From Branchinecta lynchi (taxonomy: Eukaryota > Arthropoda > Branchiopoda > Anostraca > Branchinectidae), in NCBI GenBank assembly GCA_023053575.1, contig JAKZAP010000021.1:12896212-12960211 (forward strand): a stretch of DNA of 64,000 nucleotides. The letters run 5' to 3'. The stretch's first letter is position 1, and each line of letters starts with the position of its first letter. The notes beneath the pieces are model-generated. The model was not told where the DNA came from and made no database searches. It saw only the letters and a list, made by a program, of their open reading frames with translations. A program made the translations under genes and the position numbers. Of this stretch, positions 10,901 through 21,942 are shown piece by piece.

Positions 10901-13900
10901 TAGGTCAACAGTTTTTATCACCCATAAGGTTTCACCTGAATCGGACCATATTTTCGAAATCTACGGAAGTCAGTAATTCCCGGATTCCTGCGCACTCAAC
11001 TCCCCGAAAAATAGTCGGATCCAGGAACGGAAGTCTTCCTAGGGCATTGTGTCGGGTCCTTGAGTCTAATTGGTCGGGTCACTAATATGCCTGCCAAGTT
11101 TTATCGTCCTTCGCACATCTGGAAGTATCCTATCTCGCAATCCCCGGAATTTCTGGAAACCCCCTCCAAATCCCCCCAAAAGAGCCCGGACATGATCTGG
11201 TTCTGAAAAGAAAGTATCTAATGCTTATGTTTGTTCTTCCCACCAAATTCCATCCCGATCCCTCGACACTAAGCGTTTCACAAAAGCTCCAGTGCCCCCT
11301 TCCAACTCCCCCCCCCCCCCAAGTATCGGATCCGGTCCGGACTTGAAATGGAACATCTGAGACAATAGCTCTTTCCACTTGCCAAGTTTCCTTCAAACCC
11401 GATCGCCCATTCATTCCCCAGATTCCGGGTTCCGCAGCCCTCCACTCCCCCGCGATGTTCAGATCGTTCAAACGACTATTCTCAAGTCGATCTATTCGGA
11501 TTCCTCATATTCCTGCCGAGTGCCGAGTTTCATCATCCTATTACATCAGGAAGGACCGAACTCGCTGAACACTCTCCACAGTGCTCGATTCCGGTTCGGT
11601 TATGTCAATGATGTAACTAGGACTTTTGCTTTCTCTTCCCGCCAAGTTTCATCCCGATCCCTCCACTCTAACCGTTTCCCAAGATTTCCGGCTCTCCCAT
11701 CCAACTCCCCCAAAAGTCACCGGATCCGGTTTGGATTTGAAGTGGGTCGTCTGAGAAACAAGGTCTTTCCAAAGCTTCATTAAGATCCGATCACCTGGTC
11801 AAAAGTAATAAATACCTCAAGATTCCGGATTCCCACTCCCTCCACTCCCCCCACGCTGCTCGAACTGGGGAAATGACTATTCCCAACTTAATCATTTGGA
11901 GTCCCTGATATGCCTGCCAAGTTTCATCGTCCTAGCCTATGTGGAAGTGCCCAAACTAGTACAATCCGGACCGACCGACAGACCGCCAGGCCGACAGACC
12001 GACGGACGGACAGAAATTACAATCGCTATACAGCACTTGGCGGAAGGGCAAGTGCCATAAAAACCGTTCAGGGATCAATATAGAGCGTGTTCCACCCTAC
12101 TTACCGTAGTTACTACCCATGGCGTGACGAATTCTGGCTTTTTGCCGTCAAGGCCGGAACGATTTTTCTATTTTCGAGCAGAATATCATGCCATGGGCGA
12201 ATCCGAACAATCAAGTTACAGAGATGCGTAGTTACCACACTTACTACGCTGCCGAGAACGGGAAGCAAATATTTACTATTAGTTACTATTTCGAGAAGGT
12301 TAGAACGGTCCGCGTAGTATTTTTTCACGAGGTTGGAACAAAAATAGCAACTACTAGTTACTATTATTAGGAGGGTGGAACATGCTCAGAGACACAGGTC
12401 CACCAAAGTGGACCCAAATGCAGAAAAATATCTACCCGATCAATGACACAATCGAGCAGCAAAAACAGCAGCCGTGTCAAAAATGAAATCACAGCAACCT
12501 TTTTAACTCCAAGCAACTCTCACAAAGGAATTCACATTGTCAAATATTAAGGCTAAGCTAGAACCTTTAGTTTGTATTTCCACAATTTCCTTTTTCCAAC
12601 TTGAGCGGGTTTCAGCCTGAAGAGGACCCTTGCGCCTTGCCAAGAAGGCTCGAAATATAGCTCTGATAAAATTCAGCTGACGTATCCGTTTTGCGCTATC
12701 AATATGATTCGGTGTCAGCTTGGGCTGAAGGAATATTTATAGGTCATCAATTCTTATCACCCGTTAAGTTTGACTCGAATCGGACCACCCATTCGCAACT
12801 TTCGGAAGTCAAATTTCCGTATTCCCCTTCCCTCACCCCCCCCCCAAAAAAAAGGTCAGATCCAGGAGCGGAAGTTTTCCTAGGGCACTGTGTAGGGTTC
12901 TTAAATCAGTTAGGTCAGGTCACTATTATGCCTGCAAAGTTTCAACGTCTTAGAAAATCTGGAACTATTCTAACTCGTCATCACCGGAATTCCAGGAAAC
13001 CACCTCCAACTCCCCCCACAGAGCCCAGAAACGATCTGGTTCTGTCAATTGCGTATCTCGGCCTAATGATTGTTCTTTCCACTAAGTCAATACGGGTCCA
13101 CGTACCTATTAAGTTTCATCGTCCTAGCACATCAGGAAGTATGCCGAACTCGTGGGATCACTAGAAATCCACCCCCAGCTCCCCCACAGTGTCCGGATCC
13201 GGTCCGGTTATGTCAATGACGTATCTAGGACTTGTGCTTGTTCTTCCAACCAAGTTTCATCCCGATCCCTCCACTGTAAGTGTTTCCCAAGATTTCCGGC
13301 CCCCCCCCCCCAAACTCCCCCCCAATGTCAAAGGATCGGGTCCAGACTTAAGATGGGACAGCTGAGACACAAGGCCATTCTAAATATCAAGTATCATTAA
13401 CATCCTATGACCCGTTCGTAAGTTAAAAATACCTCGATTTTCCGGATTTGCACCCTCCACACCACCCCCCGGATAGTCGGATCGGGGAAGTGACTATTTC
13501 CTATTTAATCTGGTCCTTGATATGCCTGCCACAGTTTCATCGTCCTAGCTTGTGCGGAAGTGCCCGAACTAGCAAAACCCGGACCGACAGACCGACGGAC
13601 GGACAGAAATTGCGATCGCTATATGGCACTTGCCTTAGCCTTACGATGATCGGGAAAATTTCGAGTCCATCGCGCTAACCATTCAGCCAGGACGAAGCAT
13701 CGATGGATTTGAAGCGGGACGCGACCGAAAAATGTTATCGTATCAACCTTGACAAAAGTCACTGTCATTTATTTTCATAATACCTTTGGGACATGGAAGG
13801 ATTTTCATTACATACTTCTTCGAGAAATGTTTTTAACCTTTGCACTCACCAGTTTCCAGTATGGAAGTAATCGCAGCGTATTCCGAAAGCTCAATGTCCA

Positions 13901-16900
13901 ACTTGACGACGTCAATGATACGGTTCGTATGGCCCAACATTTTGATGATCGTATCCAGCGTCCGCATCTCCCAACCGTTTGTGTCGACCCCATTGTATCC
14001 GTCTAGCCCTAGAATTATGATCGGATTTAGAAATTTGAAGCTTTTCTGTTTTTTTTCAAGTGCCCAATTGGTACCGACGAAAACTAACCCTTGAAATCCT
14101 CACACTCGGTATCCTTTGTATCTGTCTACACTGTAAAAAGTTTCTCCGAGTAAGGATTAAAGTTAACTACAGTATTTGCTACTGGGATTAATCTTATCCC
14201 TACTGAGATAAGATAAATCCGAACTAGAGATAAGATTATCCTTTTAGAGACAAGATTAATCCCCGTAGCAAATACTGCAAGATTTTTTTTTACAGTGTAG
14301 CCCTATAAATTATAACTGAATTCAGAGATGTCAACCTTTTCTGTCGTTTCGTCAACTGTCGGATAGGCAGAGAGGAAAACTAACCCTTGAAAAATATTCC
14401 TTCAGCCTATAAGCTAACTGATCTATTTGAAAGTACAAAATGGATACGTCAGCTGAATTTTATTAGAGCTATATTTCGGCCCTTCTTGGCAAGGGCATTT
14501 GTCGATTTTTCTTAAAAACGGTCGGATTTTTCTTGAAAACAGTGGATTTTTTCTTGGAAATATTTCGATTTTTCACTAAAATCAGTAAATCTTTCTGAAA
14601 AATGGTGTTTTTTTTTCTTAAAAACAGTAGTAGTTCAGCCCTCGCTAAGAAGGGCCGAAATATATCTCTAATAAAATTGAGCTGACGAATCTGTTCTCCG
14701 CTTTCAAACCCCTGAACTAGCGCCAAGACCTATGCATTCCATGACTCAGAAATGGGCCTTACCCGTAGCGCCACCCACTACGCACGGGACATTCAAAGCA
14801 AGACAAACTTGCGGGTTAGACAATGTACAGTACAGCTAAGATGCGGTCTGCACACATCGAGGAAACAGGGGAGGCTGTATATTATTGTTGCTATCGGAGC
14901 TGGTGCTGGTGCACGACTGATATGAGTTTCAGGAAGGACGTTCTCTATCGCTAGTGGTGCTAGTGTCACTGCTATTCGAGCGTGTCTCACTTTTTCCTAA
15001 GTCTTGGCGACACTCCCTAGTAAGTAATAAGTAATTTATTTCTAACCCGCCATTTGAAAAGCGGAGCATGTAAAATAAAATAAAAGAACTAAATAAAACA
15101 CAACAAATACAATAAACAATTTGTCATTCATCGGCCAGAAAAGAATGTAGAGTGTCATGTGATGGCTGGGCCCTGCTGTCCATGATTTGTGGCAGAGCCG
15201 ACGAAATTTCCAAAAAGTGTGACGCTTGCATCTTTAACTTCAACCTAGTGTTATTTTGCTCTACTCTTACTCTGGAGAGAACTTCAGGAATTAACCATTC
15301 GGCCGATGAATTATAAACGTAATTTATATTTTTAAACATTGATAAAAAATTGCTAAATATCAAGAAAAAGGCACAGAGGCAGAAATTGTGCACTGTTCAC
15401 ACCTAAAATATTGTCATTCTTGTCTTTCTGCAGAGCTCTAGGATCGTCTGGAAAATGTCCAAAAGAGAGCAGTGAGAATTGTGTTGCGAGAGCAACACTT
15501 TGGTTTTGTCCTCGTTTTTTTTTTTTTTTTTTCTTATGCCGCCGATTTCATTTTATTCTGGTAACTGGTAAGGGTCTAACCTGTGCGGCTTCTACGGAAA
15601 GTGTAGACCTTAGGCCGGATTGATGAATATGACATTAAATTTTGGAAAGCTCCTTAGAACCCTTGCCTGGGGTCAAAAAGGATGGTTTTTGCTTGTCCTC
15701 GAGCCAGAGCCTACGGTGTGCGAAGTGAAGTGGAGTTATATCGCCGATGTCAGAGAACTATCTGAAGTTGTGTAGCGAACCTTTCCTTTCATCGAACCAT
15801 GTTTCTGCTTTCGAGTGGAAAGCTCCGTTCTAGTTCTAGTTTATCATTCGTTTTTTTGCACTTGGGTTTGCGGTAGACCAATGGTATCATGCCCCTTAAA
15901 CTTTAAAAGTTCTCTCATTCCTAAAGAAACTACCGTAAAGCTTTTGGTTTTGTTTGTTTTTGGAGACGGGATTTTGGAGTGTATAGATTTTTTGTTTGTT
16001 GGGTGTTCGACCAGGAACCGAGTAAGTGTTTTGTTTATTTTTTTCTTTTCTCTTCCTTTCTTTTTCTTATTTCTTTATTTATTATAGTGTTATGTAGGTT
16101 AATCTCTCAAAGGGGGTTTGTTAAACCTCTTAACAAGTGTAAACTTCTAGAGGGTTTTGTAGTTCTTAGTATTTTTTTCCAATAAACCCCATATATAATC
16201 TAATCTAATCTATCCTTCGCTTCTTTCTAACTGGTGATGTTCGAAAGTTGGCCTACGGCAAAAAAAAATCAACTTCTTAACTAAGACAGGTAGGATTTTT
16301 TTTCGTTTTTTTCGTACAAAAATTCCTTCATGAGATACACCAGTTTGAAAATTTCAAGGGGTTGACAACTTCAGTAGTAACGTACACACTGAAACCAAAA
16401 ATAGGCGATACCAGTTGTGAGACAGTCGACTGTTAGCTCATAATAATCTTCGGCAATGAGGGGTTTGCACTCGCCTAATTCATGGAATATGAACTTCTTC
16501 GACTGATTCTGTACCGGTGGCTCAATCGTCGGGTCAAAAGAATGCACCTCACAACCATATTCGGCCATAGCGATATCGAAGGTTGGATCATCCCGGATCC
16601 CAAATGAATAAACCAGACAGTTATCCGGTTCCGGCCGGATATTCTCATCAAGACATACAGCTTTGTTGCCATCGACGTAGTTGTCCAGTCCAGTTTTGTT
16701 ATCCTGCCGGTACCATCCTCCGAAGTACTTCATGTTCTTACACGCGCCAAGATTGTTCCATTGATGAAAACGCTGGATGTCCTGCAAGAGTTTAGCTCCA
16801 TGAATCAATTCTAGAAAGGCTAATTAATCTTATCCGAGCTAATTAAATTTATTTATAATATAAGTATGAATTTAAATTTAAATACATATATATATATTCT

Positions 16901-19900
16901 TTCTTTTTCTTTTTATGGCACTTGAGCATACTCAAGTGCCATATAGCGATTGTAATTTCTGTCGATCTGTCTGTCTGTCGGTCTGTCCCGGTTATGCTAG
17001 CTTGGGCACTTCCACATAATATGCTAGGACGATGAAACTTGGCAGGCATATAAGGGACCCAACCAGATTAACTTGGAAACAATCACTTTCTCGATCCGGC
17101 CATCGTGGGGGGAGTGGAGGAATGGGAAATCCGGAAACTAGTACATGCATAGCTTTAGAACGGGTAATCGGACATGCATGAAACTTGACATATGTCAAGA
17201 AGAAGTGCTTCAGATGCTGAGATTCAAATCCGGACCAGATCCGATAAGTTGGGGGGGGCTGTAGGGGGCACCGGAAATCTCGTGAAACGCTTCCACATAA
17301 GCTAGGACAATGAAACTTGGCAAGAATATGAGGGAACCAACCATATTAATTTGGAAATAATCGCTTCCCCGATCCAGCCATCGCGGGGGGAGTGGAGGGA
17401 TGGGGAATCGGGAAACTAGAAACATGCATAACTCTGGAACGGATAATCGGACATGCATGAAAGTTGACAACTGTGAAGAACAAGTGTCTCAGATTTTCAA
17501 TTTCAAATCTGGACCGGATCCGAAAACTGGGGGAGGGGGTAGAGGGGGGGACCGGAAATCTCGTGAAATGCTTAGGGTCGAGGGATCGGGATGGAACTTG
17601 AAGGGAAGAACAAGCATTAACCCTAAATACTTTGTTGACAAAACAAGACCGGATTGTGTCACAGTAGAGGGGGTTGGAGGGCGCTTTCCCAGATTTCCGG
17701 TGATCACGAGTTACGGTACTTCCACATGTACTAGGACCATGAAACTTTGCAGACATATTAGGTAATCTCCCAGGTCAACTAGAATTAGATCCTTTCCCGA
17801 TCCGATGATCATAGGGGTAGTGGAAGGATGAGGAATCCGGAATCTAGTGACATGCATAACTCTAGATTGGGTGATGAGACATGCATGAAACTTGTCAAGT
17901 GTCAAGAACAAGTGTCTCAGGTGATCAATTTCAATTCTGGAACGGATCCGATAACTTCAGGGGGGGAGCTGGAGGGGGGGGGGGGGGGTTAGGGCGGGGT
18001 TCTGCGACTTAGAGGGAAGAACAAGCATAAGCCGTAGATACATTATTGACAAAACAGGACCGTTTCGTGTCACAGTGGTTGGAGTTAAAGGGGGTTTTCC
18101 ACAGTTCCGATGATCACGAATTACGGTAATTCCAGATGTGCTATGACCGGAAACTTAGCAGGCATGTTAGGGACTATCAGATTGGCTTAAAAATAGTCCC
18201 TCCCCCGATCCGATCATCGTTTGGAGAAAGAAACAGTTGCCAATGAGTGGTATATCCATTTGAGATTTACCAGATCAAGCCCATTTTCTGAGGAAATGAA
18301 TATCGGGAGAGAGACCCAGCCTTGAAAACTGCAAACCGTATCTGACAAACATGCTAACTGTTCTTACACATGCTAACTGTTCTTTCTTCGGTCAATCTTC
18401 CTACTTCCTACTGGACCTTGCCCGGGTTGCTCTCGGGTCAGAATAGTAATATCCTGGTAAAAAAAAGAAAAGAAAAAAGAGTTAACGTGTCTGTACATGT
18501 AGTCGACTAAAGAAATAGAAAACCGTGATTTTTTCTTGTCAGCTAGTTATCCCTCTAAGGTGATGTGCGAGGGATAAATATAATTCGGATATTTTGGTTG
18601 TAGACCGGCAAACCGTCCTCAAACCGTCTGTCGACGGTAAAGAGTTGACAAAGCTAACAAGCTAGAATGCTCGGATGCTGCGTTCCTCCTTGCGGTGATG
18701 GCGAGTTCACATATGTTTCTCAAGTTGCATTTTTTTGTATGTAGTTTCGGCGTAGTTTCGCTTAAAAGCCGTTTTATTTGTCCATTCCGTTTGCTGGAGT
18801 TTCGAACCTGAAACTACAGAGCTGAAACTACAAACTACATCGCCGACGTAGTTTGGTGTAGTTTGACTGTACGGAAACGAGAACTCAATAAAACGCAAGT
18901 AAGACAAAACAAGGGCCAAACTACAAACTTTGACGAAACAAAAGTGAATCCAAAAAAACGCAACTTCAGTTTGCCAATTTGCTTCTCGTGGAGCAGCCTA
19001 GTGTGCTGTAGGTTCTTGTCTCCCAAGCTTGATAAATGATTACATAATTTTGTCCCTTTATGCTAGTACATCTGTTAATTCGTTTATTGTAAATAACCAA
19101 TAGAGTATAATCCGAGCAGAATCCGAGTAATCCAAGAGAATAATCCGAAAATACAGAGGCAAAACTCCAGGAGCTTCATAATAATTTATCTGGACAAACG
19201 TATAAACGGCTTACTCCATATCATGGGCTTATCCATTTGTTCGGTTGATTTTTGTGGTTGTTGTACTAGTGTTTCTTCAGTTGTTTATTTGTTTCTTTCT
19301 CTTCTTTACTCCAATATCTTCAGATTGTTTTTGTGCAGTGGGTTACAAATAAATTGCTGTTATTACCATTGTTTTACCCTCGTTCGTCGTTTTCTAGTTA
19401 AAATAAAGAAATGGCCTAATGCAAAACTCTAATGTGGAAATACATCCATGTCAATTTAAACGTGCAGACATGCCTCTCGTTGGAGTACAGCAACCCTGAG
19501 GAGCCTCCTTAAACTTTTAATATTACTGAAACTTTCTTTTCATTAACCCTCTATTTCACAGACCCCAAACTCACCTCTTTAACTATGGCATCCAAGCCAC
19601 CTTAAGGTTACATCGGGGTTGTCCACGGTTCCCTTGTCAGAATGAGTATACTGAAGCCGATGTGGAACTCGGATTACCCAACTGGTACGACATAGTTGAT
19701 CAACAACAACAAAAATACACCAATCGTTATTTAGTCCTTCAGCCCAAGCTGACTGCGAATCATATTTGACGGTGCAAAACGGATAAGTTTACAAATAAAA
19801 ATTCAGCTACAATTATACACAAATAATTTCGTTGTGCACCGTCAAATATTAATCGTTATTTCCTTATGTTTGATTTATCTAAAGTCATTTTTAAGCATAT

Positions 19901-21723
19901 CTTAATTATTTAACTTATTTCGTGTCTCTATATCGGGTCTTACGAATCCTGGACTATATCAGGGAACTTACAGATTAAGAAACTGCTCCCTGGGATCCAG
20001 TGTTAAGGGATCGACTAAAACCAGGAAGGGAAGGGAACGTGAGAAAAGCAGGAAGGGCATACTAAAACGAGGAAGGCTGTCGCCAGAATTCGCCGCACCG
20101 TTCCCTTCCTCTATTTAGTATTATTTGAGAGGTCGGCAACTTTTCAAATTCAAAGTTCACCATACGTTCCTCTTTTTAGTCGCCTACCGTCAGAAAGAGA
20201 AATGAAAAGGTGAATTACAATTTTTCTAGTTGCCAACCCCTCACTGAACTTAATTCCTACCCATTTAAGGATACTAAAACGAGGAAGGGATGGTGAACTT
20301 CGAATTTGAAAAGTTGGCGACCCCTCAAATAATACTAAATAGAGGAAGGGAACGGTGCCGCAAATTCTGGCGACAGCCTTCCTGGTTTTAGTCTGCCCTT
20401 CCTCGTTTTAGTATGTCCTTCCTGGTTTTAGTATGCCTTCCTGCTTTTCTCGCGTTCCCTTCCCTTCCTGGTTTTAGTCGATCCCGTATGTTAAACATGC
20501 CACATTTTTATTTCTAGAATATATTTTGCATTATATTATTATTACTGTTATTACTAGATTTATCAAATGTATTACCCAGTTTTAAAACAAAAGTCGCATA
20601 TGAGGGAAAAAAAGAGGAAAATGTGGCCTGTTCAAATTACCGCCCGATTCTGCGGTATTAGCGGAAATATCCATACGATACATCCAACGTTTGGTGTGGA
20701 CTATAGACAGGTGTTATACACTGACCAGACAAAACTATACGTGCCAATTTGAGTTAGGAAGAAATTTCAGAAACTAGATATCTGGCATTTGGTTTTCCCC
20801 TGATACAGTTAGGTTCCAAATCGTCAGTTCTAGCTATACAGTTTTAGGTAGGAAGTTTTCACAAGCTAATGCAGCTTTTACAAGTACAGGAAAACTTGAA
20901 CAGAATCCGATCTTCTTGACAAGATTATGTATACACGCAGAGGGAAAAATTTTTTTTCTCCAAACCAGAAAATCTGAACAAAAAAATTCACCAGCCAATT
21001 AAAAAATGTTTTTAGAGCATTTATGACATCAGTACTGATGACTGCTGCTCTCAAAAGCTAGCTAGATTTTTTTTTTGTCTTTTTACCATCGCCGCCAACG
21101 AGTAGACCGGAATTCCTTTCTATTGGACGGGATTCGTGTCCGTGTAAACGCTACATAAGCCACTACAGAAGATTCTGGGAACTGCAAGGCGATTTTCTTC
21201 TGCTTGGATTTTTCATTGACCTTTGTCCAAACACCGCCGTTTGGTGTGTGTTAAAACACATTTCGCATCTGATAATAATAATAATAATGTACTGCATCAA
21301 AAAGACTTCGGCTCGACTCGAGAAACTGGGAGTAGTCACATTGATCAGAGTCAAAAATGTTATCTATAACACACGTGAAACTATTAATTTATTGATTAAC
21401 ATCATCCTCGGAAAAGCTGACCTTCTGGCAATGTTAAGAGCAATTATAGGATGAGTGTGGTCAAAAGAAGAAAAATACGAAAGTAGAAAAAAAAATCGCA
21501 AACACTATTCCGTGTGTGTGAAAAAGCAGTGACTGATTTAGGAAAAAAACTCACGTACAAGAGGGGTTGCAGTCTCTGGCATTCCTTCTTTTCCGAAAAG
21601 GTCGTCGACCTCGTCCCATTTTCCGCGATGATTTACAAAACTCCTAAAGCTTCCCCTTTTCACCAGAAAATAAAAGCATATTGTGGTCACAACAGCAGCA
21701 AACACTCCAACCCTGTTCACCAT
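7698..21723 (-). CDS. METTL24-like methyltransferase-domain protein (four exons, whole gene)
   Basis: Joined exons 21723-21555, 16810-16475, 14008-13850 and 7933-7698 give 900 nt and a 299-residue protein with every junction in phase 1. Residues 4-21 are a hydrophobic stretch after a short N-terminus (starts MVNRVGVFAAVV), so a type II membrane anchor is likely. The rest matches the Methyltransf_22 / METTL24 family: FGGW near residue 87, a motif around CLVYSFGIRDDPTFD (residues 121-135), GCEVHSFDP (142-150), NGWEMRTLDTI (179-189), a DxxKxDIExSE-type motif (DVVKLDIELSE, 201-211), and a C-terminal CYELAWYNTE. The family's usual DIEG glycine is leucine here. Family members are putative SAM-dependent methyltransferases with unknown substrate; catalysis is inferred. 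ATG 21723 lies in a good context (gccATGG). Introns of 4.7, 2.5 and 5.9 kb are filled with repeats. The paralogue identity within the family is uncertain; the family assignment and exon chain are well supported. Confidence 0.85.
8075..8335. mobile_element. TA-flanked MITE, family T, copy 1
   Basis: Terminal repeats CCCGATGACAAATTTT and AATTTTTCATCGGG flanked by TA on both sides. Interior carries repeated gcatgctactac-like motifs and their inverses. Confidence 0.7.
8340..8999. other. No feature recognised
   Basis: Unique-looking sequence downstream of the METTL24-like gene, apart from one C tract near 8777. Confidence 0.4.
9000..9688 (+). mobile_element. HINE-like element, family B, full-length-like copy
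   Basis: Starts gatcaaaggtttcgatggga, holds three core units, then the accaagtttcatc block, a gacggacagacagacgg microsatellite and ttttgggatcccaaaa. Its 3' part is duplicated at 10061-10280. Confidence 0.68.
9458..10650 (+). repeat. Direct tandem duplication of about 0.6 kb
   Basis: 9458-10060 and 10061-10650 are nearly identical (offset 603 bp at the start, 593 bp after the microsatellite, which has lost units in the second copy). It covers the 3' end of a family B element and about 370 bp of AT-rich flank. Confidence 0.85.
10660..12063 (+). mobile_element. HINE-like element, family A, degraded
   Basis: Several diverged units with accaagtttcatcccgatcc and ccggatccggt, a gaccgacagaccgcc microsatellite at about 11970-12017 and the end hairpin cacttggcggaagggcaagtg. 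Confidence 0.65.
12083..12387. mobile_element. TIR element, family W, copy 1
   Basis: Ends GAGCGTGTTCCACCCTAC and (inverse) GAGCATGTTCCACCCTCC. The interior has many gtagttactac-type motifs and the palindrome-like ctcccgagcg(t)ggtaag segment. Transposon class unknown. Confidence 0.7.
12596..12740 (+). repeat. Penelope-like dispersed repeat with hammerhead-like core
   Basis: CTGAAGA at 12617-12623, a GC hairpin, then GAAA at 12652-12655, followed by ctctgataaaattcagctga, cgtatccgttttgc and agcttgggctgaag. Same family at 14447-14700, 50370-50520, 52845-52960, 53494-53651 and 60758-60870. Confidence 0.55.
12730..13640 (+). mobile_element. HINE-like element, family A, 3' hairpin incomplete
   Basis: Diverged units, accgacagaccgacggacgg microsatellite at about 13583-13606, then tatggcacttgcc with the second arm of the hairpin lost. 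Confidence 0.6.
13850..14008 (-). CDS. METTL24-like gene, exon 3
   Basis: Residues 170-221 include NGWEMRTLDTIIKMLGHTN and IIDVVKLDIELSE, two hallmarks of the METTL24 / Methyltransf_22 family. The acceptor is aattctag|GG and the donor is AACTG|GTGAGT. The phase matches both neighbours, each splitting a glycine codon. Confidence 0.88.
14129..14297. mobile_element. Tc1/mariner-type MITE, family M, copy 1
   Basis: CACTGTAAAAAG...TTTACAGTG, near-palindromic, flanked by TA on both sides. The interior repeats gggattaatcttatc and its inverse. Confidence 0.85.
14447..14700. repeat. Inverted pair of the Penelope-like repeat
   Basis: gtcagctgaattttattaga to cggcccttcttggcaagg on the left and its inverse on the right (14638-14690), around family C-like repeats. 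Confidence 0.55.
14497..14640. mobile_element. Family C-like interior repeats inside a Penelope-like inverted pair
   Basis: Contains repeated tttttcttgaaaacagt(c/g)gatt units as in family C, but neither terminus. Flanked on both sides by inverted Penelope-like segments. A further family C scrap is at 7331-7451. Confidence 0.45.
14722..15020. mobile_element. TIR element, family H, copy 2 (partial ends)
   Basis: Interior (gtctgcac[ag]catcgaggaaac and ctatcgctagtggtgctag) matches the copy at 51.1-51.4 kb in the same orientation; also next to a LINE tail. Confidence 0.6.
15018..15410 (-). mobile_element. LINE 3'-end fragment, minus strand
   Basis: Same tail (aagtaataagtaatttatt and the CCGCCATTTGAAAAGCGG hairpin), then a divergent C-terminal coding remnant reading ISSALPQIMDSRAQPSHDTL. 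It lies in the METTL24-like intron between exons 2 and 3. Confidence 0.65.
15650..16215 (+). mobile_element. Possible retroelement 3' region ending in a TAATC repeat
   Basis: The segment 15660-15835 recurs at about 56930-57070 (agccagagcctac...gttctag), so it is repetitive. It is followed by a T-rich stretch, AATAAA at 16182-16187 and taatctaatctaatctat at the end, a typical LINE-like 3' terminus. No coding domain seen. Confidence 0.35.
16475..16810 (-). CDS. METTL24-like gene, exon 2 (first half of methyltransferase domain)
   Basis: Residues 58-168 carry the first half of the domain, including FGGWYR, CLDENIRPEPDNC, VYSFGIRDDPTFD and EVHSFDPTIEPP. The acceptor is tttctag|AA. The reading frame stays open to 16371, but family alignment places the end of homology at FHEL-G. 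There the donor reads TTAG|GCGAGT, a GC donor in otherwise good consensus. Splicing there to 14008 gives FHELGLDGYNG, as expected for the family. A GT donor in the open tail (ACTG|GTATCG) is the alternative and would insert about 30 unmatched residues. Confidence 0.85.
16914..18240 (-). mobile_element. HINE-like element, family A, inverted
   Basis: Begins with the hairpin tatggcacttgagcatactc, then a ctgtctgtcggtctgtc microsatellite, then repeated units with gatgaaacttggca at about 17031, 17309 and 17738 (period roughly 280-430 bp). Confidence 0.65.
18241..20006. other. METTL24-like intron 1, mostly unassigned
   Basis: Holds the family K repeat (18707-18960), a tgggttacaaataaattg LINE-like tail near 19340 and the Penelope-like inverted pair at 19738-19860. 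The rest is unassigned. Confidence 0.4.
18707..18960. repeat. Dispersed repeat, family K, copy 1
   Basis: gtagtttcg motifs and ttttatttgtccattccg... match 36955-37215 (gtttatttgtccattcgata). Class unknown. Confidence 0.45.
20007..20485. mobile_element. Foldback element with long inverted arms
   Basis: Arms of about 150 bp starting GGGATCGACTAAAACCAGG and ending in the inverse. Each arm contains subrepeats of the type ccttcctcgttttagtatg. The right arm holds extra subrepeats. Confidence 0.7.
20868..21155. mobile_element. TIR element, family I, inverted copy
   Basis: Ends gcagcttttacaagtacag and (inverse) tagcgtttacacggacac; interior with catcagtactgatg palindrome and gctagctag. Same family at 24674-25060 and 57517-57766. 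Confidence 0.65.
21335..21425 (+). repeat. Coding-like dispersed repeat, copy 2
   Basis: Reads LIRVKNVIYNTRETINLLIN then IILGKAD. Lies 130 bp from METTL24-like exon 1 on the opposite strand. Confidence 0.5.
21555..21723 (-). CDS. METTL24-like gene, exon 1
   Basis: This exon encodes the cytoplasmic tip, the membrane anchor and a linker rich in acidic residues (residues 1-56 plus one base). It begins at ATG 21723 with a purine at -3 and ends at a strong donor, TTGTAC|GTGAGT. The last base C joins the first two bases (AA) of the next exon to make Gln57. It lacks a conserved domain, so it is assigned here by position, strand, phase and the expected membrane anchor. Confidence 0.7.
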
Positions 21724-21942
21724 GGCAAACCCAACTAACTAAATAAACCAGTTTTGCCATTCGTACATTTTAATTTTACCATGAGCAGATAGAATAAAAA
21801 CGAGTTTGTATAGGCATGAGATATATGCAGCAAGTATAACGCGGACTACGGCAATAGCTTTGAGCAGTCACCATATATAACACTCGAACTCTGAGCGTAG
21901 CTATAGCATAGCCGCATTCGTCACCGACTGTCATCCACTTAA

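Noticed and set aside
12087..12370. Frames inside the family W element
   Set aside because: They recur only with other family W copies, on both strands, and are broken in those copies.
16371..16474. Continuation of METTL24-like exon 2 to the end of the open frame
   Set aside because: The extra residues have no counterpart in the family, and the GC donor at 16474 gives a family-consistent junction. Kept as the alternative.
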